From Cryobacterium sp. Y11 (lineage in GTDB: Bacteria > Actinomycetota > Actinomycetes > Actinomycetales > Microbacteriaceae), in the NCBI RefSeq assembly GCF_002929535.1, contig NZ_PJJO01000059.1, positions 231,119-295,118 on the forward strand: 64,000 nucleotides of DNA, in the 5' to 3' direction. The notes under the pieces were generated by a model that did not search any database, was not told where the DNA came from, and was given only the letters and a program-made list of their open reading frames with translations. This document shows positions 9,562 through 18,358 of the stretch, in pieces (the first letter of the stretch is position 1; the number at the start of each line of letters is the position of its first letter). A program made the translations under genes and the position numbers.

Positions 9562-10397
9562 CAGACAGCGCGCTCATCGGCCCCGTCGCCGCACCGGGTC
9601 TGCATGTCATGAGTTTCAACATCCGTCGACGCCTGCCGCACCTCAACCCGCGCAGCCCCGATCGGTGGGTGCACCGGCATCCGCTTCTGAAACGATTGCT
9701 CGAGCTGGAACAGCCCGCGCTGATCGGCGTGCAAGAAGCACTGTTCGACCAGGCGAACTTCGTGCGTCACGCGCTCGGCGATCGTTACCGCTCGATCGGT
9801 TATGGCCGGGAAGCAAACAGGGGCGGGGAAGGTTGCCCAATCGTCTACGATTCCCATCGTCTGCGCGTGCTCACATGGAAGCAGACGGCCCTCTCCGCCA
9901 CACCGTCGCAACCGGGCTCCACCTCGTGGGGCAACCGCACTCCGCGCGTCGTCGTTGAGGCGTCCTTTCGCGACATGGCCACCGGCACCGAGTTTCGGGC
10001 CGTGAACACGCACTTTGACCACCGCTCCCGCACCTCGCGGCTGCGATCCGCCGACGTGCTTCGACAAATTGTGGCCGCATCATTGCTGCCCACCATCGCG
10101 ACCGGCGATTTCAATACGGATGCGAATACCGCCCCCTATCACCGTCTCACCGACCACGGTCTCCTGCTCGATACCTGGAACACAGCAGAAAAGCGCCTCA
10201 CCGACGAGTGGGGAACGTTTCTGAACTATCGCCCGCCGCGGCGCAATCTCAAACGCATCGACTGGCTCCTCGTCACGCCCGGCGTCACCGTGCTGACGGC
10301 GGCCATTAACGTGAAGCGCTATGGGGGCGGCTGGCCGTCGGACCACGCCGCGATACAGGCCGTCGTGAATCTTGCCGGCGTCGCCTCCGCGGCTTGA
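9558..10397 (+). CDS. Endonuclease/exonuclease/phosphatase (EEP) family protein
   Basis: 279 residues forming a single EEP domain. Motifs in order: MSFNIRR (N-terminal Asn), PALIGVQEAL (metal-binding Glu), VNTHFDHRS (catalytic His-Asp), ATGDFNTDANT (GDFN), and WPSDHAAIQAVV (C-terminal SDH). All residues needed for Mg-dependent phosphodiester or phosphomonoester hydrolysis appear present. No signal peptide is visible, so it is probably cytoplasmic. The start overlaps the MFS stop by 4 bp, but its high GC and codon use match the core genome rather than the MFS block. The substrate (nucleic acid, inositol phosphate or sugar phosphate) cannot be assigned. Confidence 0.88.
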   Translation: MTDSALIGPVAAPGLHVMSFNIRRRLPHLNPRSPDRWVHRHPLLKRLLELEQPALIGVQEALFDQANFVRHALGDRYRSIGYGREANRGGEGCPIVYDSHRLRVLTWKQTALSATPSQPGSTSWGNRTPRVVVEASFRDMATGTEFRAVNTHFDHRSRTSRLRSADVLRQIVAASLLPTIATGDFNTDANTAPYHRLTDHGLLLDTWNTAEKRLTDEWGTFLNYRPPRRNLKRIDWLLVTPGVTVLTAAINVKRYGGGWPSDHAAIQAVVNLAGVASAA

Positions 10398-10696
10398 GAG
10401 GTGACTGAGCGCTGACCGGTGCGGGGTTAGGTCAGTCGTGCAGCACGAGCCGCATGCCAGTGACGCTCCCGATTCGTGACACCAGAGCGGTGCAGACCGC
10501 GCGTTTTGGCCTTCCAGCTGCTTGAGCTATGAACCCTAACTCGTCGTCACTATAGCTCTCAGTGAGGTTATGGGTGAGGCCACAGTGAGCAGGTGAGCGA
10601 TGGGCATTGACGTCTAGAAACCGCAAAACCCGAGGCCTCGCCCTGCGAGATCTCCCAGGGTCTGCTTCTAGCACCACCGCGAGGGGTCAACCACCG
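10398..10696. other. Intergenic region with no recognised gene
   Basis: Roughly 300 bases between two convergent genes. A GAGCTAT / ATAGCTC inverted repeat (10524-10530 and 10552-10558) could form a hairpin with a 21-base loop. An 81-codon open frame on the minus strand (10432-10677) has no recognisable domain or ribosome site, and I do not call it a gene. Confidence 0.4.
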
Positions 10697-11479
10697 CTAG
10701 CACGTGATTTGGGGGCGGTCGAGGTGCGGGCGATAGCCCTGGTGGGTGGCCCAGTCGAGCCAGTTCGCTGGCATCCAGCTTCCGTCGCGTAGCTGGGGAT
10801 GGTGGGGGTGCCGACGCAGCGCCCAGAGCACGAAGACGAGTTCTGACCATTCGGAGGTCAGTCGCCAGGTGACCGGGCCAGACGTTGACCGCGCCTGCAT
10901 AATGACCACGTTGAATCCCACGACCTGCATCAGGTCAACCGAGTCCCAGGTCCAGGGGTAGAGCCCCTGCATGGTCTGGATGTAGAAGCCCTCGCTCGTG
11001 ACGAAGAGCGTGCCGCCGAACAGTGGTCGCCAGGCCTGCTGCGCGTCGGCGGCGGCCTGGTTGCGCCGGGACGCGTTGCCGGCCGCGCTCGCCGCTAGCG
11101 TTCCGGCTGCCAAGGCGAGGCCGAACGGTCCAGCGCCCCAGACGAATGTCGAGGACCGCTCGTAGGAGCCGTTGCCAGCTGCATAGAAGGAGTCCACGAA
11201 CAGGTTGCCCGCCGCCAAAGCGATCTCGCCGCCGGCCAGCGGAAAGAGGGTCTCGATACGGTGCTCGGGCGTCCGCCCCTGCACCGTGTCGGAGACGATG
11301 TGGCACGTGGTCCAGAGGGATGTGTCTGCGGGCAGCCACGAACGCTTCCGGGGGTGTGAAAGAGGGGGCACCCTCGAACCATAGCGCTGGTAGCCGGCCA
11401 CAGGCACGCGCTGTTCAGCGCGTCGGAGCGAGGATATGCTGGGCGCATCGTGCTCGGGCCAGAAAGCGGGAGAAGTCAT
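10697..11479 (-). CDS. Hypothetical protein with Gly/Ala-rich hydrophobic centre
   Basis: I do not recognise this protein. The frame encodes up to 260 residues. The middle has a hydrophobic Gly/Ala-rich stretch (WGAGPFGLALAAGTLAASAAGN) that could be a membrane segment, followed by RRNQAAADAQQAW and then a Trp-rich part with TSEGFYIQTMQGLYPWTW, reminiscent of a PH-like beta domain in which the protein surface is described by Trp/Tyr pairs. The C-terminus (SGPVTWRLTSEWSELVFVLWAL, then ANWLDWATHQGYRP) is consistent with a folded domain. The most upstream ATG overlaps the start of the divergent DUF4190 gene, so a downstream GTG such as 11369-11371 is more plausible. Confidence 0.55.
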   Translation of the reverse strand: MTSPAFWPEHDAPSISSLRRAEQRVPVAGYQRYGSRVPPLSHPRKRSWLPADTSLWTTCHIVSDTVQGRTPEHRIETLFPLAGGEIALAAGNLFVDSFYAAGNGSYERSSTFVWGAGPFGLALAAGTLAASAAGNASRRNQAAADAQQAWRPLFGGTLFVTSEGFYIQTMQGLYPWTWDSVDLMQVVGFNVVIMQARSTSGPVTWRLTSEWSELVFVLWALRRHPHHPQLRDGSWMPANWLDWATHQGYRPHLDRPQITC

Positions 11480-11876
11480 GTCTGATCCATTGAACCAGCC
11501 GGAGCAGCCCGTTCCGCCGCACCCGGTGCAGTACCAGCAGAACGGCTACTCGCCGACGGGCTACTCACAGTACGCCGCACCAATCGCCTATCAGCCGGTG
11601 TTTGTCACCCCGGCCAGCACGGGATTGAGTGTCACCTCGCTCGTGCTCGGCCTCGTCTCCATCTTCTTCGGCTTCACCTTTCTCGTTCCACTGGGGGCCC
11701 TGATCTTCGGACTCATCGCGCTCAAGCGTGAGCCAGGCGGTAAAGGGATGGCGATCGCCGGCATCGTGATCGGCGCAGCGTTCATGCTGTTCTGGTTGGC
11801 CTTCGGCGGAGCCATCCTGGCCCTGTTCTTCGGCATGATGTCGGCCGTAATGTCGGCCGGCACGGTTTCCGGGTAA
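11478..11876 (+). CDS. DUF4190 domain membrane protein
   Basis: 132 residues. A proline/tyrosine/glutamine-rich cytoplasmic N-terminus (residues 1-50, PEQPVPPHPVQYQQNGYSPT) is followed by two hydrophobic segments typical of DUF4190 (LSVTSLVLGLVSIFFGF and GMAIAGIVIGAAFMLFW) joined by a short basic loop with the family motif ALKREPGGKGMAIAG. ATG 11478 is chosen over an in-frame upstream ATG because GGGAGAAG precedes it. The family is abundant in Actinobacteria and its function is not established. Confidence 0.85.
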   Translation: MSDPLNQPEQPVPPHPVQYQQNGYSPTGYSQYAAPIAYQPVFVTPASTGLSVTSLVLGLVSIFFGFTFLVPLGALIFGLIALKREPGGKGMAIAGIVIGAAFMLFWLAFGGAILALFFGMMSAVMSAGTVSG

Positions 11877-12050
11877 CGGCTCAGGCGGGATCCGCTCAGC
11901 TTGCCGACGGCTGTAGTCTGCCGCGGCACGCTCCCGGGCGCCGATTTGGGATCACGCCGATGAACGCGGTGGGGTCTAGGCCAGAGCGCTGAGCTACCGT
12001 ATAACTGTGCCCGTGGGGCCAGGCAAGCGCTCGTTTCAGTGACACGACGT
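11877..12050. other. Non-coding region upstream of the PHO box
   Basis: Between the DUF4190 stop and the PHO-box-like repeats. No RNA gene, terminator or repeat was recognised. The whole gap to the next gene is 347 bases, most of it apparently the promoter and leader of the phosphonate pair. Confidence 0.4.
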
Positions 12051-12072
12051 GTTCACCCGTCGTTTACCCGAG
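12051..12072 (+). promoter_or_regulatory. PHO box (PhoP-type direct repeat) upstream of phosphonate genes
   Basis: Two adjacent 11-mers, GTTCACCCGTC (12051-12061) and GTTTACCCGAG (12062-12072), match the actinobacterial PHO-box pattern of GTTCACC-type 11-bp direct repeats bound by PhoP under phosphate limitation. A TAACCT at 12100-12105 could be the -10 element. The box is 151 bases before the PhnX-like start. The assignment rests on the sequence match plus the sensible target genes, phosphonate use being a phosphate-starvation function. Confidence 0.7.
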
Positions 12073-12223
12073 TCGCCATGATTGTTGGCGCGGACTGCCT
12101 AACCTTGCAGAACGTAATGCCCTCGAGTTCACCTCATGGCGGCGACCACGGCAATCGGAATGACGACCGGTCGCGGCGTTGCCATAGTCTGCGAATCACC
12201 CCACCTCTTCTGAAAGGCATTTC

Positions 12224-12970
12224 ATGAGTACAGCACCCCTCACTTCTGACTTCGATCTTGACGAATTCGACCCGGAAGACGTCGACGTTGAGCTCGTCGT
12301 CTTCGACATGGCCGGCACCACTGTGAGCGACGATGGACTCGTCGAACGGGCGTTCGTGCTCGCCGCCCAGCGCAGCGGCATCGCCGACACCTCGGATGCG
12401 CTTGAAGAGGCCGTGGCGTTTGTACGTGAAACCATGGGCCAGTCCAAACTCGAAGTCTTTCGCGAGCTGACCGACTCCGAAGAAGCGGCCGTCGAGGCGA
12501 CGACCGCTTTCGAAACCGCCTACAGCGAACTCGTCGAACGCGTCGGCGTCACCGAAGTTCTCGGCGCGGCCGATCTGTTTCAGGAGCTCCGTGATGCTGG
12601 AGTGAAGGTGGCCCTGGTCACCGGATTCTCCCGCGCCACCCAGGACGCCCTCATCGACATGCTTGGCTGGAGGGATCTCATCGACGTCAGCCTGTGTCCG
12701 GTCGAAGCCGGTCGCGGACGCCCCTACCCCGACCTGCCGCTCACCGCGCTGTTGCGTACAGGGACCTCGAGCGTCGCAGCCATGGTCGTCGTCGGCGACA
12801 CCGCGAGCGACATGCTCTCCGGCCTGAGTGCTGGCGCCGGCCTCGTGGTCGGTGTGCGCACCGGAACCCACGACACCGAGACCCTCGAAGATGCCGGTGC
12901 CGACGTTGTTATCGACAGCGTGGCCGATCTCGCCGAACTGCTCGGCCTGCGTGGGGACGCGATCGAGTAG
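12224..12970 (+). CDS. Phosphonatase-like HAD hydrolase (PhnX-like, TIGR03351 type)
   Basis: 248 residues of the HAD superfamily. Motif I is VVFDMAGTT (nucleophile Asp), motif II is ALVTGFSR, and motif IV is VVVGDTASDMLSG. The cap contains VRETMGQSKLEVFREL, which matches phosphonatase-like proteins rather than phosphoglycolate phosphatases. Members cluster with phosphonate genes and are thought to cleave a C-P bond in a phosphonoaldehyde. An acidic N-terminal extension (DFDLDEFDPEDVDVE) is unusual. GAAAGG precedes ATG 12224. It is followed after 2 bases by the zinc dehydrogenase and preceded by a PHO box. The exact substrate is not known. Confidence 0.85.
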   Translation: MSTAPLTSDFDLDEFDPEDVDVELVVFDMAGTTVSDDGLVERAFVLAAQRSGIADTSDALEEAVAFVRETMGQSKLEVFRELTDSEEAAVEATTAFETAYSELVERVGVTEVLGAADLFQELRDAGVKVALVTGFSRATQDALIDMLGWRDLIDVSLCPVEAGRGRPYPDLPLTALLRTGTSSVAAMVVVGDTASDMLSGLSAGAGLVVGVRTGTHDTETLEDAGADVVIDSVADLAELLGLRGDAIE

Positions 12971-12972
12971 TC

Positions 12973-14211
12973 ATGATAGAAAACAACCCGCACGCGAGGC
13001 CTTCCGAGAGCGCACCGGTCGCGACAGAAGCGCCCGGTGGGCTGTTTCCGGCCAGCGGATACCGACGCGGGCGCGAGGTCGTGTTGCCACGCGCTGCCGA
13101 GGCCATGGTCTGGTCGGGAGTTGGCCTGCCGTTGGAGAGCGTCGCGGTGCCGGGCGTGTTGCTGCGGCCCGGCGATGTGCTGGTCGAGGTCGAATTGGCC
13201 ACGGTCTGCGGCTCCGACGTGCACACGGCGTTGGGTCACCGTTCGGCGGCAAAGCCGCTCGTGCTCGGTCACGAGCAGGTCGGCCGCATCGTCGCGACCG
13301 GGGAGCAGGCATATGCCGCAAATGGAATGCCCCTGCGGGCGGGGCAGCGAGTGGTCTGGTCGGTCGCCGTGAGCTGCGGAACCTGCCAGCGCTGCCGTCG
13401 CGGCCTGCCCCAAGAATGCGGCGACCTGGCCCAATACGGCCACGAACGGATGCAGCGGGGCTGGGAACTCAGCGGGGGCTTCGCTACCCACGTGCAGGTG
13501 CGATCCGGCACCGCGATCATCGTCGTCGATGAGCTCGTCCCGGCGTCGGTATTGGCGCCAGCCTCCGGCGCGACCGCGACGGTCGTTGCGGCATTGGGGG
13601 CGGCATCCGCTCTCGTGCCACTCGCCGGCGCGACGGTATTGGTGACCGGTGCGGGGATGCTGGGCGTGACGGCCTGCGCGATGGCGACGGATGCCGGTGC
13701 TCTGGTGGTGGTCAGCGACCCGGATGCCATAAGACGGCAACTCGCGCTCGCCTTCGGCGCTGCAGCCGTTGCCGACCCGAGCGCGCCGTGCGAGTCGCCA
13801 ACCGGGGTCGCCAGTGTACTCGCCGCGCTGCAGGACGCCGGCGCGGCTGAGCCCACGATCGCGCTCGAATTGAGCGGTGCCCGGTCAGCGGTGCAGACCA
13901 CTATCGACCTGATCGGCACCGGCGGGGTGGTGGTATTGGTCGGCAGCGTATCGCCGGGGGAGCACGTTGCGCTTGACCCCGAGTCGATCGTGCGCCGACT
14001 CATCACGCTGCGCGGCGTGCACAACTACACACCCGGAGATCTGCAGACGGCGGTGGACTATCTCAGGGGGGCGTGGCACCGGCATCCGTTTTCAGCACTC
14101 GTTGGCACGACCTTTCCCCTCGAAAAAGCGGATGCTGCCCTCGCGCTGGCCGCAACCGCCCGTTACCCCCGCGTCGGCATCGCCCCGCAGCCCCCAGCCA
14201 CTCTCGGCTGA
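12973..14211 (+). CDS. Zinc-binding alcohol dehydrogenase, phosphonate-associated (TIGR03366/HpnZ-like)
   Basis: 412 residues from ATG 12973, two bases after the hydrolase stop. The medium-chain dehydrogenase pattern is complete: catalytic-zinc Cys in TVCGSDVHTALG, LGHEQVGRI with the His-Glu pair, structural-zinc cysteines in SCGTCQRCRRGLPQECGDL, and the NAD(P) site VLVTGAGMLGVTACAMA. Proteins of this clade recur beside phosphonatase-like hydrolases and were proposed to act in phosphonate catabolism, perhaps oxidising a hydroxyalkyl phosphonate to the aldehyde the neighbour cleaves. That substrate is inference. The frame is open upstream to 12694, but that stretch overlaps the hydrolase gene. 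Confidence 0.85.
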   Translation: MIENNPHARPSESAPVATEAPGGLFPASGYRRGREVVLPRAAEAMVWSGVGLPLESVAVPGVLLRPGDVLVEVELATVCGSDVHTALGHRSAAKPLVLGHEQVGRIVATGEQAYAANGMPLRAGQRVVWSVAVSCGTCQRCRRGLPQECGDLAQYGHERMQRGWELSGGFATHVQVRSGTAIIVVDELVPASVLAPASGATATVVAALGAASALVPLAGATVLVTGAGMLGVTACAMATDAGALVVVSDPDAIRRQLALAFGAAAVADPSAPCESPTGVASVLAALQDAGAAEPTIALELSGARSAVQTTIDLIGTGGVVVLVGSVSPGEHVALDPESIVRRLITLRGVHNYTPGDLQTAVDYLRGAWHRHPFSALVGTTFPLEKADAALALAATARYPRVGIAPQPPATLG

Positions 14212-15034
<823 letters not shown>

Positions 15035-15043
15035 TCCGCACGG

Positions 15044-15739
15044 CTACACCCCGACGAGCGCCCGCGTAATCACCGAGGTAAAGAACGTGAGGCCATCGAC
15101 GCCGCTCGCCATGGCTTCTGCTGTGTCTGGCCCGAACCCGGCCTCGACGGCGTGCTCGGGGTGCGGCATCAGGCCGACGACGTTGCCGCGGGTGTTGCTC
15201 ACCCCGGCGATGTCGTTCAGCGAACCGTTCGGGTTGCCGAGGTACCGGGCCACGATGCGGCCCTCGCCCTCGAGCGCCTTGAGGGTCTCGGCGGAGGCTA
15301 TGAACGAACCCTCGCCGTTCTTCAGCGGAATGACGATCTCCGCGTTGGCTTCGAACCCGTTGGTCCAGTCGCTCGAGTTGTTTTCGATGCGCAGGCCTTG
15401 GTCGCGGCAGATGAACCGGCCCTGTTCGTTCCGAATAAGTCCGCCGTCGAGCAGGTGGGCCTCGGTGAGCATCTGAAAGCCGTTGCAGATGCCGAGAACC
15501 GGCATGCCCTTATTCGCGGCGTCGATGACCTCGGTCATGATCGGCGAGAGGCTCGCGATGGCGCCGGCCCGTAGATAATCGCCGTAGCTGAACCCGCCGG
15601 GCAGCACCAGGGCGTCGACGCCGTGCAGGTCATGGTCGCCGTGCCAGAGTGCTACGGCATCGGCGCCGGCCAGGCGAATCGCGCGCGCGGCGTCGCGATC
15701 GTCGAGCGAGCCGGGAAAGGTGACGACGCCGATGCGCAT
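15044..15739 (-). CDS. purQ: Phosphoribosylformylglycinamidine synthase subunit PurQ
   Basis: 231 residues; the glutaminase subunit of FGAM synthase, which supplies ammonia for step 4 of de novo purine synthesis. The class-I amidotransferase triad is visible: catalytic Cys in [11 protein letters not shown], and the His-Glu pair in [11 protein letters not shown]. It starts at 15739, overlapping the stop of purS by one base (TGATG), so it is translationally coupled. The purL partner is not in this window. The 3' end is convergent with an MFS pseudogene. Confidence 0.97.
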   Translation of the reverse strand: MRIGVVTFPGSLDDRDAARAIRLAGADAVALWHGDHDLHGVDALVLPGGFSYGDYLRAGAIASLSPIMTEVIDAANKGMPVLGICNGFQMLTEAHLLDGGLIRNEQGRFICRDQGLRIENNSSDWTNGFEANAEIVIPLKNGEGSFIASAETLKALEGEGRIVARYLGNPNGSLNDIAGVSNTRGNVVGLMPHPEHAVEAGFGPDTAEAMASGVDGLTFFTSVITRALVGV

Positions 15740-16023
15740 CAGGCGACCGCTGTCGAGGGCTCGTCTTGCACGTGGATGCCGACGACATCCTCGATTACGG
15801 AGTTGGACAGCACGGTGTCGGCGAGCTCGCGTACGGCGGCGAGGGTGGCGGTATCCGCGTCGCCGTCGATGGAAATTTCAAAGCGCTTGCCGACGCGCAC
15901 ACCGGCGACGTTAGCCAGCGCTGGCTGGGTCTGACCGAGGCGACCGAGGGCGCCGGCGACGGCCTTGCCCTGGGGGTCAAGCAACTCAGCCTTGGGCATT
16001 ACTTCGACGACGATCGTTGGCAC
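15739..16023 (-). CDS. purS: Phosphoribosylformylglycinamidine synthase subunit PurS
   Basis: 94 residues with the PurS fold signature [20 protein letters not shown], then VRVGKRFEI and the C-terminal [10 protein letters not shown]. PurS bridges PurQ and PurL and is needed for ammonia channelling. The start is GTG 16021-16023 with GCGGAG 7 bases upstream. It forms a two-gene operon with purQ. Confidence 0.96.
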   Translation of the reverse strand: MPTIVVEVMPKAELLDPQGKAVAGALGRLGQTQPALANVAGVRVGKRFEISIDGDADTATLAAVRELADTVLSNSVIEDVVGIHVQDEPSTAVA

Positions 16024-16100
16024 AGGGCACTCCGCATACAGTCTGGGGGATATAGTCGTGGCAAATCAGTGCAATTCTACAGGTCGGCCCCGATGCCGCC

Positions 16101-17426
16101 TTACTGGGCGAGGCCGCTCTGACCAAGCAAAATTCCGCGCAGTACATCGCGCACGGCAGCCACACCGTCGTAGGTCTCCACGAAGCTCGTGCTGAGCGGG
16201 GCCAGCCCGAGCCGCAGCCCGTTTGGCGCACGAAAATCGGGAATTACATCGTTGTCCCACAGAATCTTGGTCACCTGACGCATCAACGGATGGTTGACGC
16301 TCACGTGCCCACCCCGGTGGGTCTGCTCCCGCGGTGAGGCGACGGTCACGCCCATCGGTGCCAGCCACTCGTCGACGAGCGTAATCGCAAATTCGGTCAG
16401 CGCGACCGACTTGGCCCGCACCGCCTCGATCGTCGCCTCGTCGAGCATCGCGATCGTGTCCTGCATCGCGAGCATTCCCACGACGGCCGGCGTGCCACTC
16501 ATAAATCGACGAATGCCGGTGGCCGGCACATATCCCGGCCCCATGTCAAAGATGGCCTGGGCGCCCATCCACCCCTGAATCGGCTGGGTGAGCACGTCAT
16601 GCAGATCGCTTTTGACGTAGCCGAAGGCGGGGGCGCCCGGTCCGCCACTCAAATACTTATAGGAGCAACCCACCGCAAGATCGACATCGCACAGGTCAAG
16701 TTCGACCGGAACCGAGCCGACCGAATGGCTGAGGTCCCAGAGCACGAGCGCGCCATGCTCGTGCGCGATCGCCGTGATGGCTGGCATGTCGGCGAGATAA
16801 CCGGAACGATAGGCGACGTGGCTGAGCAGTATGAGTGAGGTCTGTCGCCCGACCGCCTGGCGCACCTGCTCGGCGGTGACCCCGCCCTCGGGGTCGGAGT
16901 CGATCCAGCGCAGGGTGAGGCCGCGCTCGCGCGCGATGCCCTCGAGAATGTAACGGTCGGTGGGAAAATTGTCGCGATCGAGCACGATCTCGGTGCGCTG
17001 TGGGCGGGAATCGACGGCGGCGCGGGCTAGCTTGTACAGCAGAACCGTGGTGGAGTCGCCGACGAAGACCTGCCCGGGCGCGGCGCCGAGACACACCCGA
17101 CCGAGGTCGTCACCGATCTTGAGCGGCAGGTCCATCCATTGCTCGTCCCAGCCCCGAATGAGTCGGGTGCCCCATTCGGTGTTCAGAAATTCGGCGATGC
17201 GTTCGGCGCTGGCCCGCACGGGCCGGCCGAGCGAGTTGCCGTCGAGATAGGCGCGGGGATTGGCCAGCTCGGCGTCGACGTCGGTGCCGAGAAATCGAGC
17301 GCGGTAGTGAGCGAGACCGTCGATCCGGTCCATCCGCCGCGCGAATGCGAGGTGCGCGTCGTGGCCGGTCGATTCGGCCGGCGCGCCCTGGAGCGCCGCG
17401 CGGTTGACACTGGGGGTGGGAGTCAT
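16101..17426 (-). CDS. kynU: Kynureninase
   Basis: 441 residues of a PLP-dependent fold-type I enzyme that cleaves kynurenine to anthranilate and alanine. Visible features: the substrate-loop start FLGTDVDAELANPRAYLDGNSLG, VGDSTTVLLYKLARAA, LWDLSHSVGS, the PLP lysine segment CSYKYLSGGPGAPAFGYV, and FMSGTPAVVGMLAM. ATG 17424-17426 is chosen because it forms an ATGA overlap with the amidohydrolase gene; the frame is open 48 codons further upstream but only antisense to that gene. It is the third gene of the kynA-amidohydrolase-kynU operon. Confidence 0.95.
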   Translation of the reverse strand: MTPTPSVNRAALQGAPAESTGHDAHLAFARRMDRIDGLAHYRARFLGTDVDAELANPRAYLDGNSLGRPVRASAERIAEFLNTEWGTRLIRGWDEQWMDLPLKIGDDLGRVCLGAAPGQVFVGDSTTVLLYKLARAAVDSRPQRTEIVLDRDNFPTDRYILEGIARERGLTLRWIDSDPEGGVTAEQVRQAVGRQTSLILLSHVAYRSGYLADMPAITAIAHEHGALVLWDLSHSVGSVPVELDLCDVDLAVGCSYKYLSGGPGAPAFGYVKSDLHDVLTQPIQGWMGAQAIFDMGPGYVPATGIRRFMSGTPAVVGMLAMQDTIAMLDEATIEAVRAKSVALTEFAITLVDEWLAPMGVTVASPREQTHRGGHVSVNHPLMRQVTKILWDNDVIPDFRAPNGLRLGLAPLSTSFVETYDGVAAVRDVLRGILLGQSGLAQ

Positions 17427-18358
17427 GCGAGAACCTCGAGTTCGGGGCGGGTGAGGGCGCGAGCGGTGCAGAGCCAGTCGGCGAATTCGGTGGGGTCGCG
17501 CGGCCGCTCGCCCGGAATAAAGGTCACACGGTTGTCGGACAGAGCCAGGCCGAGCGGCGCGGGCGCGCACAGGGCAGTGAGCACGTCGGCTGGCTTCAGC
17601 CCGGCGTCCTGCAGCGCCGCGATTTCGCGACTATTCACGCCGACGGGGAGGGGCCCGTTGCCGAGGTCGGTTCCGTAGAGAATGCGACCACCGGCCGCAT
17701 GAAACCGGCGCAGGTTGTCGCTGGCAATGTCGAAGCCGTCGGTTGGGGAACCCCAGCCGTGCATGTCGAGGGTGCTGATCCAGGTCATGCGGGCAGCCAT
17801 CGCGGTCACGAGATCGTCGGCGAGACGCTCCGAGAACGGCGTGTGCGCGAAGGCATCGACTCCAGCGGCAAAGGCGCGATCGGCCTGCCCGGCACCCTCA
17901 GCGTGTGCCACCACCGGCAACCCGCGGGCGTGCGCTTGAGCAACTACTGCTGCGAGCGTCTCGGCGCTCAACACAGGTCCGGCCAGAGCGTTGAGGGTGA
18001 CCTTGAGAACGGATGCCCCAGCCGCGACCTGGCGGTCGATCGCTGCCGCAGCTTCCGCTGGCCCGGCGGCAGCAGAGCCGACATCGTCGACCGCGCAGCA
18101 CCAACCGGGCTCAGCCCAGCCGGTTCGGCTCGGATAGCCTCCCGGTGCTGTGACGAACTGGTGAGCATATGCCGTATCGGGCATGTCGTCACGCGGGCCG
18201 TCTGGCAGCCAGCCGCCGAGGTCAATCACCCGCGCGATGCCGCCGGCCATGAGCTGGGCGGGGTCGATCAGGGCGAGGTGCACGTGAGCATCGAGAAAGC
18301 CGCGATAGATCTCGCCGCGACTGTCAAGAAAGCGCCCGTGAGAGGACTGCCCGGTCAC
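17423..18358 (-). CDS. Amidohydrolase-superfamily protein in kynurenine operon; candidate N-formylkynurenine deformylase
   Basis: 311 residues with a metal-dependent amidohydrolase pattern: DAHVHL (HxH) at residues 23-28, a lysine in VLKVTLNALAG that could be carboxylated, PVVAHAEG and AFAHTPFSE (later His ligands), and LYGTDLGNG (catalytic Asp). It starts at GTG 18356-18358, overlapping kynA by GTGA, and its own stop overlaps kynU by ATGA. Between tryptophan dioxygenase and kynureninase the missing step is hydrolysis of N-formylkynurenine, usually done by KynB or an alpha/beta hydrolase; neither is present here. The family hydrolyses amides, so the role fits, but this function is inference. 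It may instead act on another cyclic or linear amide. Confidence 0.85.
   Translation of the reverse strand: MTGQSSHGRFLDSRGEIYRGFLDAHVHLALIDPAQLMAGGIARVIDLGGWLPDGPRDDMPDTAYAHQFVTAPGGYPSRTGWAEPGWCCAVDDVGSAAAGPAEAAAAIDRQVAAGASVLKVTLNALAGPVLSAETLAAVVAQAHARGLPVVAHAEGAGQADRAFAAGVDAFAHTPFSERLADDLVTAMAARMTWISTLDMHGWGSPTDGFDIASDNLRRFHAAGGRILYGTDLGNGPLPVGVNSREIAALQDAGLKPADVLTALCAPAPLGLALSDNRVTFIPGERPRDPTEFADWLCTARALTRPELEVLA

Noticed and set aside
10432..10677. 81-codon minus-strand frame
   Set aside because: No ribosome site, no domain, region otherwise looks non-coding.
12694..12972. Upstream extension of the zinc dehydrogenase frame
   Set aside because: It runs inside the PhnX-like gene in another frame and has no ribosome site; ATG 12973 fits the family start.
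17427..17570. N-terminal extension of kynureninase
   Set aside because: It overlaps the amidohydrolase gene, is Arg/Pro-rich, and ATG 17426 forms the expected ATGA overlap.
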